DNA from: CALESS01 sp041741455
GTDB lineage: Bacteria; Chloroflexota; Anaerolineae; Anaerolineales; Anaerolineaceae
Length of the DNA stretch: 64,000 nucleotides
Direction: 5' to 3'
Assembly: GCA_041741455.1 (NCBI GenBank)
Contig: JBGSJZ010000136.1
Coordinates: 1-64,000, forward strand
Shown here: one piece after another, positions 1 to 9,232 of the stretch
Layout: each line of letters starts with the position of its first letter
Numbering within the stretch: the first letter of the stretch is position 1
Notes under the pieces: model-generated
The model's input: the letters and a program-made list of their open reading frames with translations, nothing else
The model's database searches: none
Told to the model about the DNA's origin: nothing
Translations under genes and position numbers: made by a program

Positions 1-160
1 GTGGTAATATTGCCAGAATTGCTTCAGGAAATCATCCAGTAATTCACGATGCAATGCAATCACTGGCATCAACTTCTTGTAGTGTCTGCCGTCATGCACC
101 CAGCATAACATCATCTCCTGACCTAACCAGTTGAACTGAGGATTCACCATGCCAACCGCC
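1..160 (-). pseudogene. Transposase fragment (minus strand)
   Basis: Read on the minus strand this stretch translates to a transposase-like segment containing the motif CWVHDGRHYKKL followed by ALHRELLDDFLKQFWQYY. From memory this resembles a segment of unclassified DDE transposases. An in-frame stop near 160 ends the frame upstream, and the rest lies outside the window to the left. It is a remnant, and I cannot assign the IS family with certainty. Confidence 0.5.
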
Positions 161-363
161 TATCCTGCTTGACCCTGGCCGTGGTCTTGCTGTATGTTTG
201 GTCGGTGTCCACCGGAGCACGGACCATCCATGAAGGACGCAGACAATTGGTCGATCGCAAAGATCACAGTGACTTGGCTATTTTTCAAATTGGTTTGCGT
301 TTCATTGAACGCCAATTGATCAACGCCCTTCCGCTTTACTTATCGCTGTGTACCTACCTATGA
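127..363 (+). pseudogene. C-terminal remnant of an IS4-like DDE transposase
   Basis: The open frame after the stop at 124-126 contains GRRQLVDRKDHSDL and AIFQIGLRFIERQL, which resembles the C-terminal end of IS4-type transposases found in Chloroflexota. There is no plausible start codon with a ribosome binding site and no catalytic core, so this is decayed. It lies against the opposite-strand transposase fragment at 1-160, indicating nested or successive insertions. Family assignment is by motif memory only. Confidence 0.5.
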
Positions 364-411
364 TTTCGGAAACTGTCAGGTGGCTAGTCTACTTCTAGTG
401 GTAAATAATCA

Positions 412-711
412 GGTGCAATTCGGGTGCAACCACGTTGGACATCATGGAATCATTGGATTGATAGGACGGGCGTTCCACAATAGGCGGGGGTTAATAAAAC
501 ATATTACCCCCATCTGTACGTAATAGACTGTTTGGACATATCAGATTTACTCTCAGGGTCAACTCTTATCAATGGGTTCAGGGTCCCCACAGGGGGGATG
601 CTATTCGAGCTCCTGGTCGGTCACTGAAGAGCCTGCATACTCGCAGGTTCTTTTTTTATAAGGGTTCAGGGTCCCCGAAAGGGGATGCTATTCGAGCCCT
701 TGGTCGGTCAC
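412..711 (+). repeat. Left copy of a long structured direct repeat (motif-terminator-motif)
   Basis: This non-coding stretch matches 17358-17640 along nearly its whole length with scattered substitutions and small indels. It holds a hairpin built on GGGGG...CCCCC (about 486-511), then motif copy A (574-624: TTCAGGGTCCCC, a G run, TTCGAGC, TGGTCGGTCAC), a terminator hairpin (629-657), and motif copy B (662-711), in which CCCC-GAAA-GGGG forms a short stem with a GNRA-type loop. I see no gene in 364-1044 other than these elements and the promoter before 1045. Confidence 0.8.
629..657 (+). terminator. Rho-independent terminator inside the left repeat
   Basis: An 8-bp stem GAGCCTGC/GCAGGTTC (one G-T pair) with a six-base loop is followed directly by seven T. 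A different terminator hairpin sits at the same place in the right repeat copy (17595-17614). Confidence 0.75.
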
Positions 712-733
712 TAAATAAAGACGTTTTGAATGC

Positions 734-775
734 AATGACCCCCACATATAGCGGTTTCGGGGGTCATTAAAGTTT
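734..775 (+). terminator. Hairpin, possible terminator
   Basis: A perfect 10-bp stem AATGACCCCC/GGGGGTCATT (734-743 with 759-768) encloses a 15-base loop and is followed by AAAGTTTT. The T tract is weak, so termination is possible but not certain. Confidence 0.5.
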
Positions 776-983
776 TAAGAGGATCTAGGGTAGCGAATGT
801 GTAGCGTTTGGAATCGACCGCCTTCGAAACAACGGTTGTTCATTCAAATCTCAGATGGTAAATAAAAGTTGTAAAAAGAAACTCTCCAAATAATCACTAT
901 GTGGAGGGCATGAAGATTATTTCTCTCCTGACAGATAGAATTGCATGGCCCAATAAATTTACTAACGTTAAACAAATTGACTA

Positions 984-1012
984 TTGATTAACTTATCGAA
1001 TAGTAGTATGAT
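984..1012 (+). promoter_or_regulatory. Sigma70-type promoter of the catabolic cluster
   Basis: TTGATT at 984-989 and TATGAT at 1007-1012 are separated by 17 bases. The expected transcription start near 1019 would leave a short leader ending in the GGAAGGAG ribosome binding site before the ATG at 1045. Confidence 0.55.
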
Positions 1013-1044
1013 TGTTTTGACATCAATTTTGGAAGGAGCCATCC

Positions 1045-1968
1045 ATGTTCCATCCTCACGGTGTATATGCTGCGATGTTAACCCCCTTCGACAATTCTGG
1101 CCGGGTAAATATAAACACGGTCACGAAAATGGTTGAATTTTTTGTTGAAAAAGGGGTGGACGGGATCTTTCCAGTGAGCAACGTCGGCGAATTTATCCAG
1201 ATATCGGAAGAGGATAAACGGGATTTCGTCGCTGCAGTTATCAATACAGCCAGGGGGCGTGTTAAGGTAACTCCGGGGATCAGCAGTCCCAATCCTCGTC
1301 AATCCATCGAGTTTGGCAAATATTGCTTGCGGGCAGGTGCAGATGCTGTGGTCGTCTCTGCTCCATATTATTTTAAATACCCCCCTGAAATGGTCGAAAG
1401 TTTTCTGTCATCGGTGGCAAAGGGCCTGGATCTACCGGTAATCCTTTATAACGTCCCCTTATTCGCCAACGAAATCTCGATTGATTCCTTAAGCCGCCTG
1501 CTGAAGATCGACAACATCGTTGCCATCAAAGAGTCCAGTGGCAGTTTGGCAAATTTACAAAGCATCTTGAATCTAGCCGATGGATTGAACCGTAATCTTC
1601 AGGTCATGGTGGGTTGGGAAGAGATGCTGCTTGCTGCTTTGACGGTTGGCGCCCACGGTTGCATGGTGGCATCCGGAGGAATTTTGCCCGAGCTGATGAC
1701 GATGATCTTAAATCATTATCATGCAAACCAATTCCGCCAGGCTGCCCGAATCCAACGACTGGTGGCAAGGGCTACACAGGAAATGAAAAAAGTCTTCTTC
1801 CCCTATGGGTATAAGCTGGGCATGCAGGCAAGAGGTTTCGATATGGGGTCGTTTGCCATCGAAATCCCTGCCCCCTTTGCTTTGCAGATGGCAGATCAAC
1901 AGAAGAAGATCGAAGAGACTATTGAGGAAGTCATAAAAGAAGCACAGGTTGAATTCCAACAAAAGTAG
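1045..1968 (+). CDS. DapA-family (dihydrodipicolinate synthase/N-acetylneuraminate lyase) aldolase
   Basis: The 307-aa product has the size and layout of the class I aldolase DapA/NanA TIM-barrel family. The Schiff-base lysine is K162 in VAIKESSG and the general acid-base tyrosine is Y135 in YNVP. The loop that is GTTGE in true DapA reads SNVGE (45-49), which argues for a pyruvate-dependent lyase of other specificity rather than lysine biosynthesis. ATG at 1045 follows GGAAGGAG. The neighbouring aminotransferase, threonine-synthase-like enzyme and alcohol dehydrogenase suggest a short catabolic pathway for an amino acid or keto acid; the substrate cannot be read from the sequence. Confidence 0.85.
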   Translation: MFHPHGVYAAMLTPFDNSGRVNINTVTKMVEFFVEKGVDGIFPVSNVGEFIQISEEDKRDFVAAVINTARGRVKVTPGISSPNPRQSIEFGKYCLRAGADAVVVSAPYYFKYPPEMVESFLSSVAKGLDLPVILYNVPLFANEISIDSLSRLLKIDNIVAIKESSGSLANLQSILNLADGLNRNLQVMVGWEEMLLAALTVGAHGCMVASGGILPELMTMILNHYHANQFRQAARIQRLVARATQEMKKVFFPYGYKLGMQARGFDMGSFAIEIPAPFALQMADQQKKIEETIEEVIKEAQVEFQQK

Positions 1969-1991
1969 CGCAAACGCAGAGGGCCAGTCCA

Positions 1992-3137
1992 ATGGAACCA
2001 CAATTCTCTAGCAGAAATTCGTTGCATTATCCGAAGCTGATGATCCCTGGCCCGGTTGATGTGCAGGATTCTGTCATTTCTGCCATGGCTAACCGGGTCA
2101 TGCCGCATTATGGGGCCGAATGGACAAGGCTCTACACCGAAACCACGCATATCCTCAAGGCCGTCTTTCAAACGGATGGGGACGTGTTCTTACTGGTCGG
2201 TTCGGGCACCTGTGGGTTGGACGCTGCAATCAACAGCATGTTCACTCCGGGTGAAAAGGTGCTGATTGTCAACAATGGCTTCTTTGGGGATCGATTAATC
2301 CAACTTGCCAGCGCACACAATCTTAAATATACAGAAGCCATTGCTGAATGGGGAAAACCGGTTGACCTTCGTGTTGTTGAAAATCTCCTGGAAGAAGAGA
2401 GCGCAATTGCCGGCATAATTGCAGTCCATCACGAAACCTCAACCGGGGTCCTGAACCCAATTCGCGAGCTAGGTAGCCTTGCCAGGAATCATAATATTCC
2501 ATTCTTGGTCGATGCTGTTTCTTCTCTTGGGGGCGAGGAGTTGAAGATGGACGAATGGGGCATCGATATTTGCGTGGCTGCCAGCAACAAGTGCCTGGAA
2601 TCGGTGCCGGGGATGTCGCCAGTCGCAGTTGGCAAGAATGCCTGGAATTTTATGGAAGGTAAGCAATTCGATGCTCCCGGTTGGTATTTAAACCTACGCC
2701 TCTGGAAGCATTACCAGGAAGAATGGGGCAATTGGCACCCAACCCCAGTAACCATGGCCACGCCAGCGGTCATGGCGTTGAATGCAGCCTTGGAAGAGTT
2801 GGTCAAAGAGGGGTTGGAAAACCGCATTCTACGATACAAAGAGACCGCCGGATCTTTCCGACGAGCGGTTAAAGAGCTTGGTTTCCAGTTGTTCGTGGAT
2901 GAACCTCAATCATCCTCATGTATTTCCTCGATATGCAGACTTCCAAAAATGGATGTACCCTCCTTGATTACATTCTTGCTTGAAGAGAAGAATATTCAGA
3001 TTGCCGGTGGGCTGGGCCAGACGAAAGGTGAAATTTTCCGCGTTGGCCACATGGGAAAAGCAAGCTCCAGGGATTATGTAGATGGATTACTCGAGGCGAT
3101 TAAAGAATATTTGCATAAACCAATCCGGAGTGATTAA
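1992..3137 (+). CDS. Class V PLP aminotransferase (alanine-glyoxylate/PhnW-like)
   Basis: The 381-aa product fits the small-subunit aspartate-aminotransferase fold of the AGT/PucG/PhnW group. PLP-binding features include the N-terminal MIPGPV, LVDAVSS with D174, and the Schiff-base lysine K200 in SNKCLESVPG, followed by the AGT-type HPTPVTM. The SNKC context is reminiscent of 2-aminoethylphosphonate:pyruvate transaminase, while HPTPVTM is typical of alanine-glyoxylate enzymes, so the amino donor is uncertain. It begins 24 nt after the DapA-like gene and is probably co-transcribed. The ribosome binding site is weak. Confidence 0.85.
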   Translation: MEPQFSSRNSLHYPKLMIPGPVDVQDSVISAMANRVMPHYGAEWTRLYTETTHILKAVFQTDGDVFLLVGSGTCGLDAAINSMFTPGEKVLIVNNGFFGDRLIQLASAHNLKYTEAIAEWGKPVDLRVVENLLEEESAIAGIIAVHHETSTGVLNPIRELGSLARNHNIPFLVDAVSSLGGEELKMDEWGIDICVAASNKCLESVPGMSPVAVGKNAWNFMEGKQFDAPGWYLNLRLWKHYQEEWGNWHPTPVTMATPAVMALNAALEELVKEGLENRILRYKETAGSFRRAVKELGFQLFVDEPQSSSCISSICRLPKMDVPSLITFLLEEKNIQIAGGLGQTKGEIFRVGHMGKASSRDYVDGLLEAIKEYLHKPIRSD

Positions 3138-3194
3138 TCCAAGGACGTTTACTCGTCATCATCTGTTTCAACTATCGAACAGGAGTTGGATGAC

Positions 3195-4331
3195 ATGCAG
3201 GTAATTTGCCCGGAGTGCGGCAGGAAAGAATATTTATCCCCTAAACGTTGGCGCTGTGCCTGTGGCAGCGCTTATGAACCGGTTCAGCCCAACTTTTTTA
3301 CTGTCAATTCATCTGATCCAAGCCTCTGGCGATTTTACCGCATGTTCGGAGTCGATTTCAAAAACCCACATGTTTCCATGGGCAATGTCTGCACACCTTT
3401 GCTTCCAGTCCAAATCAATGATCGCAAAGTAAATCTGAAACTGGAATATATCTCTCCAACCGGGTCATTTAAGGACCGTGGCACTGCAGTCATGATCAAC
3501 GTTCTGGCAAATCAGGGAGCTCGGCACGTCATCGATGATTCCTCTGGCAATGCAGGTGCATCGGTTGCCGCTTATGCCACCCGGGCTGGAATGACCGTGG
3601 ATATTTTTGTGCCGGCTTATGCCTCGCCGGCCAAGCAATCCCAGATTGCCATCTATGGAGTCACCATCCATCCCATTCCTGGTCCCCGGGCGGCGGCCAA
3701 ACAGGCTGCTTTCGATGCTGCTGTTGGAGAGGCGGTTCTGGCTTCCCATGCCTATCACCCGGGTTTTCTGGCCGGTCAGCAGAGTGTAGCCTGGGAAATC
3801 TGGGAACAACTGGGTGGAAAGGCGCCGGATTGGTATGTGGTTCCGGTGGGTCAGGGTGTCCACCTGTTGGGGGCCTGGCTGGGATTTTCATTGTTAAAAC
3901 AAATGGGTTTGACAAAGAAAGTCCCGCGCATGATCGCGGTCCAGCCAAAATTGCTGGCGCCTATCAAGCACGCCCTGGCGTTGGGACTAACGGAAGTTCC
4001 TGAAGTGCCGGTAAACCAGGCCAGCATTGCTGAGGGGTTGGCTATTGCCTCGCCAGTCCGGGGGAAGCGAATCCTGCAGGCCATCCGCGAATCGCATGGA
4101 GATTGTGTAACAGTTGAAGAAGATCAAATCCAGTCCGCTCAACAACAGGCAGCTCAGAAGGGTTTCTATATTGAACCCACCAGCGCAGCCGCAATTGCAG
4201 CCCTGGATGCCGTTTTCCAGATGGCTCGCAAAGAAGATTGTATTGTCGTTCCGCTGACCGGAAGCGGGCTGAAAGGTACTCCGAAGACTGCCAGCCAACT
4301 TTCGGCCAGGTCGAATCAAAGTGTAGCCTGA
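3195..4331 (+). CDS. Threonine-synthase-like fold-type II PLP enzyme with N-terminal zinc-ribbon-like motif
   Basis: The protein (378 aa from ATG 3195) opens with CPECG...CAC, a four-cysteine knuckle also seen at the front of some threonine synthases. It continues with the PLP lysine in SPTGSFKDRGT (K93) and a phosphate-binding DSSGNAGAS loop. ATG at 3195 is chosen over the in-frame TTG at 3186 because AGGAG at 3181-3185 lies nine bases before it and would abut the TTG. Enzymes of this fold act as threonine synthase, diaminopropionate lyase or cysteate synthase; in a catabolic cluster a lyase or deaminase role is as likely as threonine formation. Confidence 0.8.
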   Translation: MQVICPECGRKEYLSPKRWRCACGSAYEPVQPNFFTVNSSDPSLWRFYRMFGVDFKNPHVSMGNVCTPLLPVQINDRKVNLKLEYISPTGSFKDRGTAVMINVLANQGARHVIDDSSGNAGASVAAYATRAGMTVDIFVPAYASPAKQSQIAIYGVTIHPIPGPRAAAKQAAFDAAVGEAVLASHAYHPGFLAGQQSVAWEIWEQLGGKAPDWYVVPVGQGVHLLGAWLGFSLLKQMGLTKKVPRMIAVQPKLLAPIKHALALGLTEVPEVPVNQASIAEGLAIASPVRGKRILQAIRESHGDCVTVEEDQIQSAQQQAAQKGFYIEPTSAAAIAALDAVFQMARKEDCIVVPLTGSGLKGTPKTASQLSARSNQSVA

Positions 4332-4409
4332 ATCTGAATTTATTTGAGATTGTCGTGAGTTGCTCAACTCATGAATCGTAATTTTTTTCACCAGTGAAAA
4401 GGATGGAAT

Positions 4410-5573
4410 ATGACAATCAAACGGATGATTCTCAATGAAACTTTTTATTTTGGCCCGGGTGCCAGGAATATACTACCCGCAGAAATCAATCGCAGAGGTT
4501 TTCATAAGGCTTTTATCGTCACAGATAAAGTTCTGCTGCAATCGAATGTAACCGGATTGGTTTTGGCAGTTCTCGATAGATCCTCGCTTGCCTATCAAGT
4601 CTACGATCATGTCAAACAAAACCCAACAATCTCGAATGTTAAGGATGGGGTAGATGCCTTCATTCGATCAGGATGCGATTTCATTATCGCGGTTGGCGGC
4701 GGATCTCCAATGGACACCGCCAAAGCCATTGGTATCATTGCCAACAACCCGGAATATTCGGACGTCAAGTCTTTGGAAGGTTTTGCAGCCACAAAACACC
4801 GTTCCATTCCGCTGATTGCCCTTCCAACCACTGCCGGGACGGCTGCCGAAGTCACCATCAATTATGTTATTACAGATGAAAATCGCCGGAAGAAAATGGT
4901 TTGCATCGATCCTAATGATATTCCGGTAATGGCGATTATTGACCCTGAGTTGATGCGCTCCATGCCGAAGGGATTGATAGCCGCGACCGGGATGGATGCT
5001 TTAACGCATGCCATTGAGGGCTATATTACGAAAGATGCCTGGGAGATGACGGATTTTCTGGAATTGAAAGCCATTCACTTGATCGCCAGGCATCTTCGGA
5101 ATGCAGTCAACAACCCCTCAGATATGGAAGCGATCAGTGGAATGGCCTTAGCCCAATACATCGCTGGCATGGGTTTCTCCAATGTTGGCTTGGGGATTGT
5201 TCATTCAATGGCGCATCCACTGGGGGCTCTCTATGATACACCACATGGTGTGGCCAACGCGCTTCTTTTGCCGTATGTGATGGAGTTTAATGCTCAGGCT
5301 GCCCGGGAGAAATTTCAAGACATTGCCATGGCAATGGGACTCAGTCGCGCTGAAATTGGTCCAGAAGGCGATTCTTCCTCTCAGGTAATTGCTGCTGTTC
5401 GTCAACTTTCCTTAGACATTGGCATTCCGCAAAAGCTGCGTGAGATCGGTGTAAAAAAGGAGGATCTTGAAACACTTGCCGTTGCGGCATTTAATGATGT
5501 TTGCACGCCCGGAAATCCAAGAGATGTCACGGTTGCCGATATTCTGGAAATTTATCGGAAATCTTATGAATAA
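4410..5573 (+). CDS. Iron-containing (group III) alcohol dehydrogenase
   Basis: The 387-aa length is typical of the family. The nucleotide-binding GGGSPMDTAK (96-105) and TTAGTAAEVT are present, and the four metal ligands known from FucO-type enzymes are conserved: D196 and H200 in GMDALTHAIEG, H265 in VHSMAHPLGA and H279 in TPHG. It should interconvert an alcohol and an aldehyde or ketone with NAD(P). It is the last gene of the tight 5' group of four; 187 bp follow before the next gene. Substrate is unknown. Confidence 0.9.
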   Translation: MTIKRMILNETFYFGPGARNILPAEINRRGFHKAFIVTDKVLLQSNVTGLVLAVLDRSSLAYQVYDHVKQNPTISNVKDGVDAFIRSGCDFIIAVGGGSPMDTAKAIGIIANNPEYSDVKSLEGFAATKHRSIPLIALPTTAGTAAEVTINYVITDENRRKKMVCIDPNDIPVMAIIDPELMRSMPKGLIAATGMDALTHAIEGYITKDAWEMTDFLELKAIHLIARHLRNAVNNPSDMEAISGMALAQYIAGMGFSNVGLGIVHSMAHPLGALYDTPHGVANALLLPYVMEFNAQAAREKFQDIAMAMGLSRAEIGPEGDSSSQVIAAVRQLSLDIGIPQKLREIGVKKEDLETLAVAAFNDVCTPGNPRDVTVADILEIYRKSYE

Positions 5574-5760
5574 TGGCACAATCCGAACCGATCCGTCGAT
5601 TCGGAGCACACGCTTGGCCTGGTTTCAACTGACCCTACCGCTGCGAGGATCGTCCAATCACCAGGTGATTCGCTAAGAAGGATGAGCCAGTTGCCCTTAA
5701 ACACTGCCATCTCATCCAATAAATGGATCTGCAAAAATCTTTGTGGAAAGGATAAGTTCT

Positions 5761-7368
5761 ATGAATAAGATACAGGACGGAATTGCAGAATTGCTTTCTC
5801 CCTGGCGGGAGATTCCAGGCGTCGCTGTTTGTGTCGTGCTTCAAGATCAAAAACCGATCTTGGCCTACACAGGCTTCTCAAATCTTGAACACCGGCTGCG
5901 CATCGATGAAACCACCCGCTTCAATATCGCCTCTGTTTCCAAGCAGTTCACCGGGTTTGCCATTCGTTTGCTTGAAAGTCGGGGAATGCTCAAGCTCGAC
6001 GATCCCTTGCTCAAGTATTTGCCCGATTTGCCCTCAATCTATCAGGATATTCACATCCACCATTTACTTCACCATACCAGCGGTTTTCGCGACATGTATA
6101 ACCTGCAGGCTTACGCCGGCTTCCGCCGCGATGATGTCCACACCCGGGAGCAATTGTTGGCATTGACCCGCCGCCAATCGGCGTTGAACTTCAAGCCCGG
6201 TGATCGGTTCACCTACAACAACACTGGCTTTGTCATGCTGGCCGAGATTGTCCACAAATTAACCGGCCAGAATATGCGCCAATTCCTGGCGACCGAGATC
6301 TTCACACCCCTGGGGATGACCAGTTCATTCCTGTGCGATAACCACAAGGAAATGATCCCGAATTTTGCCGGCCATTACAACCTGATGGAAGATGGCAGTT
6401 ACACCAAAGCTTTCGAGAACGTATCCGTCAGTGGTTCATCCAATATCATCACTTCCATCCTGGATTTCTCCCACTGGCTTGCCAATTACACCGCCCCCCG
6501 CCTGGAGCCATCCGTGATGCTGGGTCTGGACCTCACCCATTCATTCAATGATGGCAGCCCCAATCCGTATGCCTGCGGCCTGGAGACTTCTGAGCGCGCC
6601 GGCCAAAAGCTCTGGACCCATGGCGGCGGCGCAGGTGGTTTCCGCAGCCAGATGATCTTTGTTCCCGAAGAAGGTGTGGCCGTGGGTGTCCTTTCCAATA
6701 ATGGCTCTATGGATGCTGCCACACTCGGCAATAAAGTCCTGGATCTGGTATTGCCGGGACTGGGTATTAAAGCGGGAGGGACCGCGGGAATCAAGTCAGT
6801 CGCATTTTCGGAAACGGAAGGCAAAGATCTGCCGGGTTATTATCGCCTGCCCGATGGGCTGCTGGCGACGGTTGAAGCGGTCGATGACCGGTTGATGATC
6901 CACACGCCGTTTTACCCGACCCGGATTCCTCTGAAAAAGGTTGGAGATCGGCTCTATAAAATTGAGTTGCTCAATTCTGACCTGGTGCCGGAGTATGACG
7001 AGCAAGGAAAATTGGTCGCCTTCAACAGCCAATCGCCCATCGGTGCGATGCGCGCCGTTAAACTCCCGCCGGTTGAGATGGACGAACATACCCTGGCTGA
7101 GTTCACCGGCCGGTACATGAACGAGGAACTGCTGAACGTCTGGGAAGTTGCTTTTGCTTATGGAAGCCTGACATTATTCCACCCGCATTTCCCCCAGATC
7201 AAGCTCTTCCCGGTTTTGAACGATGAATTCTCGTCAGAAACCGAAAACTTCGAACGCTTGAAGTTCATCCGCAACTCGCAAAATCAGGTCATCGCCCTTG
7301 AATTTAGCGGAGATCGCGCCTTCAACATCCGGTTCCGCCGTTTGGAACAAATCATTTACCGGGATTAA
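5761..7368 (+). CDS. Class C beta-lactamase-fold serine hydrolase (D-peptidase-like)
   Basis: The 535-aa product has the penicillin-binding fold: S58-x-x-K61 in SVSK, a YNN motif, and HGGGAGG as the third (KTG-equivalent) box. ATG at 5761 is preferred over GTG 5743 because GGAAAGGA lies between them at proper spacing. No signal peptide is visible, so it is probably cytoplasmic. After the catalytic domain come about 180 residues of beta-rich C-terminal sequence, as in D-aminopeptidase DAP or Pab87-type enzymes. Near a D-aminoacylase-like gene and an Asp/Glu racemase, a role in cleaving D-residue-containing peptides is a reasonable inference. An esterase role is the alternative. Confidence 0.8.
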   Translation: MNKIQDGIAELLSPWREIPGVAVCVVLQDQKPILAYTGFSNLEHRLRIDETTRFNIASVSKQFTGFAIRLLESRGMLKLDDPLLKYLPDLPSIYQDIHIHHLLHHTSGFRDMYNLQAYAGFRRDDVHTREQLLALTRRQSALNFKPGDRFTYNNTGFVMLAEIVHKLTGQNMRQFLATEIFTPLGMTSSFLCDNHKEMIPNFAGHYNLMEDGSYTKAFENVSVSGSSNIITSILDFSHWLANYTAPRLEPSVMLGLDLTHSFNDGSPNPYACGLETSERAGQKLWTHGGGAGGFRSQMIFVPEEGVAVGVLSNNGSMDAATLGNKVLDLVLPGLGIKAGGTAGIKSVAFSETEGKDLPGYYRLPDGLLATVEAVDDRLMIHTPFYPTRIPLKKVGDRLYKIELLNSDLVPEYDEQGKLVAFNSQSPIGAMRAVKLPPVEMDEHTLAEFTGRYMNEELLNVWEVAFAYGSLTLFHPHFPQIKLFPVLNDEFSSETENFERLKFIRNSQNQVIALEFSGDRAFNIRFRRLEQIIYRD

Positions 7369-7396
7369 CCTTACCAGGTCTCAAAGGAGAATAACC

Positions 7397-8497
7397 ATGT
7401 GGTTCAAACGAATGATCCTGGAGGAGTGGTTTGACGATTACCAGTATGCGATTAAATACGACATCGGCGAAAGTGCCGTAAAGTATTTGACCTTTGGGCA
7501 GCTGGGCATCTCACTCGATCATCTCCCAATTCGCTACGGATATCATTGGGGACGTCCGGACTTGCGGGAAAGCCTTGCCGACCAATACCGTCCTTTATCA
7601 TCCGAAAATATCCTGGTGACGAGCGGTGGCAGCGAGGCCATTTTCCTGATTGCGGCCGCCCTTCTCAAACCTGGGGATCATGTCATCGTCGAGCATCCAA
7701 ATTACCCATCCCTTTACGAAATTCCTCGCTCCCTGAACTGCTCGGTGAGTTTCCTACCGCTCCGCTTTGAAAATCAATTTAAACCCGATCTAACTGAACT
7801 GGATCGCTTGGTCACCCCCCACACCCGGCTGGTTAGTCTGACCCATCCCAATAATCCGACCGGATCCATGATTTCCAGCCAGGCCCTATCAGAACTGATC
7901 GCCTGGGTCGAAGCCAGGGGCCTCTATCTGCTCTTCGATGAAACCTACCGTGAGATGGGCTTTGAAAACACCCTTCCACCCGCAGCCACCTTGAGCCCCC
8001 GCGCCATCAGCCTCTCCAGCATGTCGAAATGCTACGGCTTACCGGGCATCCGCATTGGTTGGATGGTAACCCAGGATCAGGCGCTGTTGAAAAGTGTGTT
8101 GAATATCCGGGAGCAGGTGACCATCACCAACAACGCCATCGGCGAGGAGATTGCTTTCCAGGTCCTCAAACAGAAAGAGCACTACCTTTCAAGGGCGCGT
8201 GCCTCCATCTTGCGCAATCGTGCCATTGTCTCCCAATGGATGGAAACCCAGGAAGATTTCGAATGGATTTTTCCGGAAGCGGGCGTTGTCAGCCTGCCGA
8301 GATTAAAGGATCATGTCCATCTTGATCCGGAAAAACTCTACCGCCACCTGGCCCAGGCTTACCAGACTTTCGTCATCCCCGGACGCTGTTTCGAGGTGGA
8401 CAATCGTTACTTCCGGCTCGGTTTTGGTTCAACCCCTGAGGAAATTCAGACAGGATTGGCCAACCTGAATAAAGCTTTGAACGCATTACGTGGATAG
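7397..8497 (+). CDS. Class I/II PLP aminotransferase
   Basis: The product (366 aa) is a fold-type I enzyme with VTSGGSEAIFL, HPNNPTG (150-156), FDETYRE and the Schiff-base lysine K211 in SMSKCYGLPGIRIGW. The ATG at 7397 follows AAAGGAGA and is preferred over the upstream in-frame TTG at 7298, which lies inside the previous gene. It lies 28 nt after the serine hydrolase gene and just before a TetR regulator. It should transfer an amino group between an amino acid and a 2-oxo acid; specificity cannot be told. Confidence 0.85.
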   Translation: MWFKRMILEEWFDDYQYAIKYDIGESAVKYLTFGQLGISLDHLPIRYGYHWGRPDLRESLADQYRPLSSENILVTSGGSEAIFLIAAALLKPGDHVIVEHPNYPSLYEIPRSLNCSVSFLPLRFENQFKPDLTELDRLVTPHTRLVSLTHPNNPTGSMISSQALSELIAWVEARGLYLLFDETYREMGFENTLPPAATLSPRAISLSSMSKCYGLPGIRIGWMVTQDQALLKSVLNIREQVTITNNAIGEEIAFQVLKQKEHYLSRARASILRNRAIVSQWMETQEDFEWIFPEAGVVSLPRLKDHVHLDPEKLYRHLAQAYQTFVIPGRCFEVDNRYFRLGFGSTPEEIQTGLANLNKALNALRG

Positions 8498-8520
8498 TAA
8501 AACCTGAATGGAAAGGCAAA

Positions 8521-9174
8521 ATGGGAAAGATGACTTCAGAAAATACTCAAACACCCCGTGAGCGCCGGCGGGAACGCACAAAAATGGCGATTTTACTGGC
8601 CGCAGAATCACTTCTGGCTGAAGGCGGCCTTCAAAATGTGACTCTGGCGAATATCGCCGCCCGCGCCGAGTACAGCAAACCGGCCCTCTATGATTATTTC
8701 TCTGGCAGTGAAGACATTCTGATCGAGCTGTCAAACAATGGCTTTATCCGCCTGGGGGACCGTATTAAGGCCATCAATCCGACCTTAACGCCTGAGGAGC
8801 GATTGCTGGCTACCGCCAATACCTTCTTGCAGTTTGCTGCCGAGAACCCTGAACTTTACCAACTGATGTTTACGCACATTATCTTCACCAATATTGAATT
8901 GGATCGCAACTGGCCAGAATTGCATAAAGAGACCCAGGTAGCCTACTTCGCAGCTTTGCAGATCATTCAGGATGGCATCGACCAGGGTGTTTTTAAAGAA
9001 CAGCCAAACTTCGACAGCGGCGCAATGTTGTACATGTGCTGGGTAACCCTCCACGGCATTGCCAGCTTAAAGCGCCAGTTAATCAAAGAAGTTGGTCTGG
9101 ATGTGGATAAACACCAGGCGGTCATGTTGCAGTTGATGATTAACAACTTGAAAGGTGCGCTGCCGCACGAGTAG
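8521..9174 (+). CDS. TetR/AcrR-family transcriptional regulator
   Basis: The 217-aa product has the family layout. A basic N-terminus (RERRRERTK) leads into a helix-turn-helix at about residues 32-62 (LANIAARAEYSKPALYDYFSG), followed by an all-helical ligand-binding and dimerisation domain resembling the TetR_C_13 type. It sits in the middle of the peptide and amino-acid cluster in the same direction, so it probably represses these genes and responds to a pathway metabolite or substrate. I did not find a convincing operator palindrome next to it. Confidence 0.9.
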   Translation: MGKMTSENTQTPRERRRERTKMAILLAAESLLAEGGLQNVTLANIAARAEYSKPALYDYFSGSEDILIELSNNGFIRLGDRIKAINPTLTPEERLLATANTFLQFAAENPELYQLMFTHIIFTNIELDRNWPELHKETQVAYFAALQIIQDGIDQGVFKEQPNFDSGAMLYMCWVTLHGIASLKRQLIKEVGLDVDKHQAVMLQLMINNLKGALPHE

Positions 9175-9232
9175 CTCTTGAAAGCGGCCTGCTAGCTTAA
9201 ACCACGAAATTTTTCACGAAAGGGATTTCAAC

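Noticed and set aside
571..711. tRNA-like TTCGAGC and GGTCGGTCAC strings
   Set aside because: The flanking bases do not form a T-stem or a matching acceptor stem, and there is no anticodon arm.
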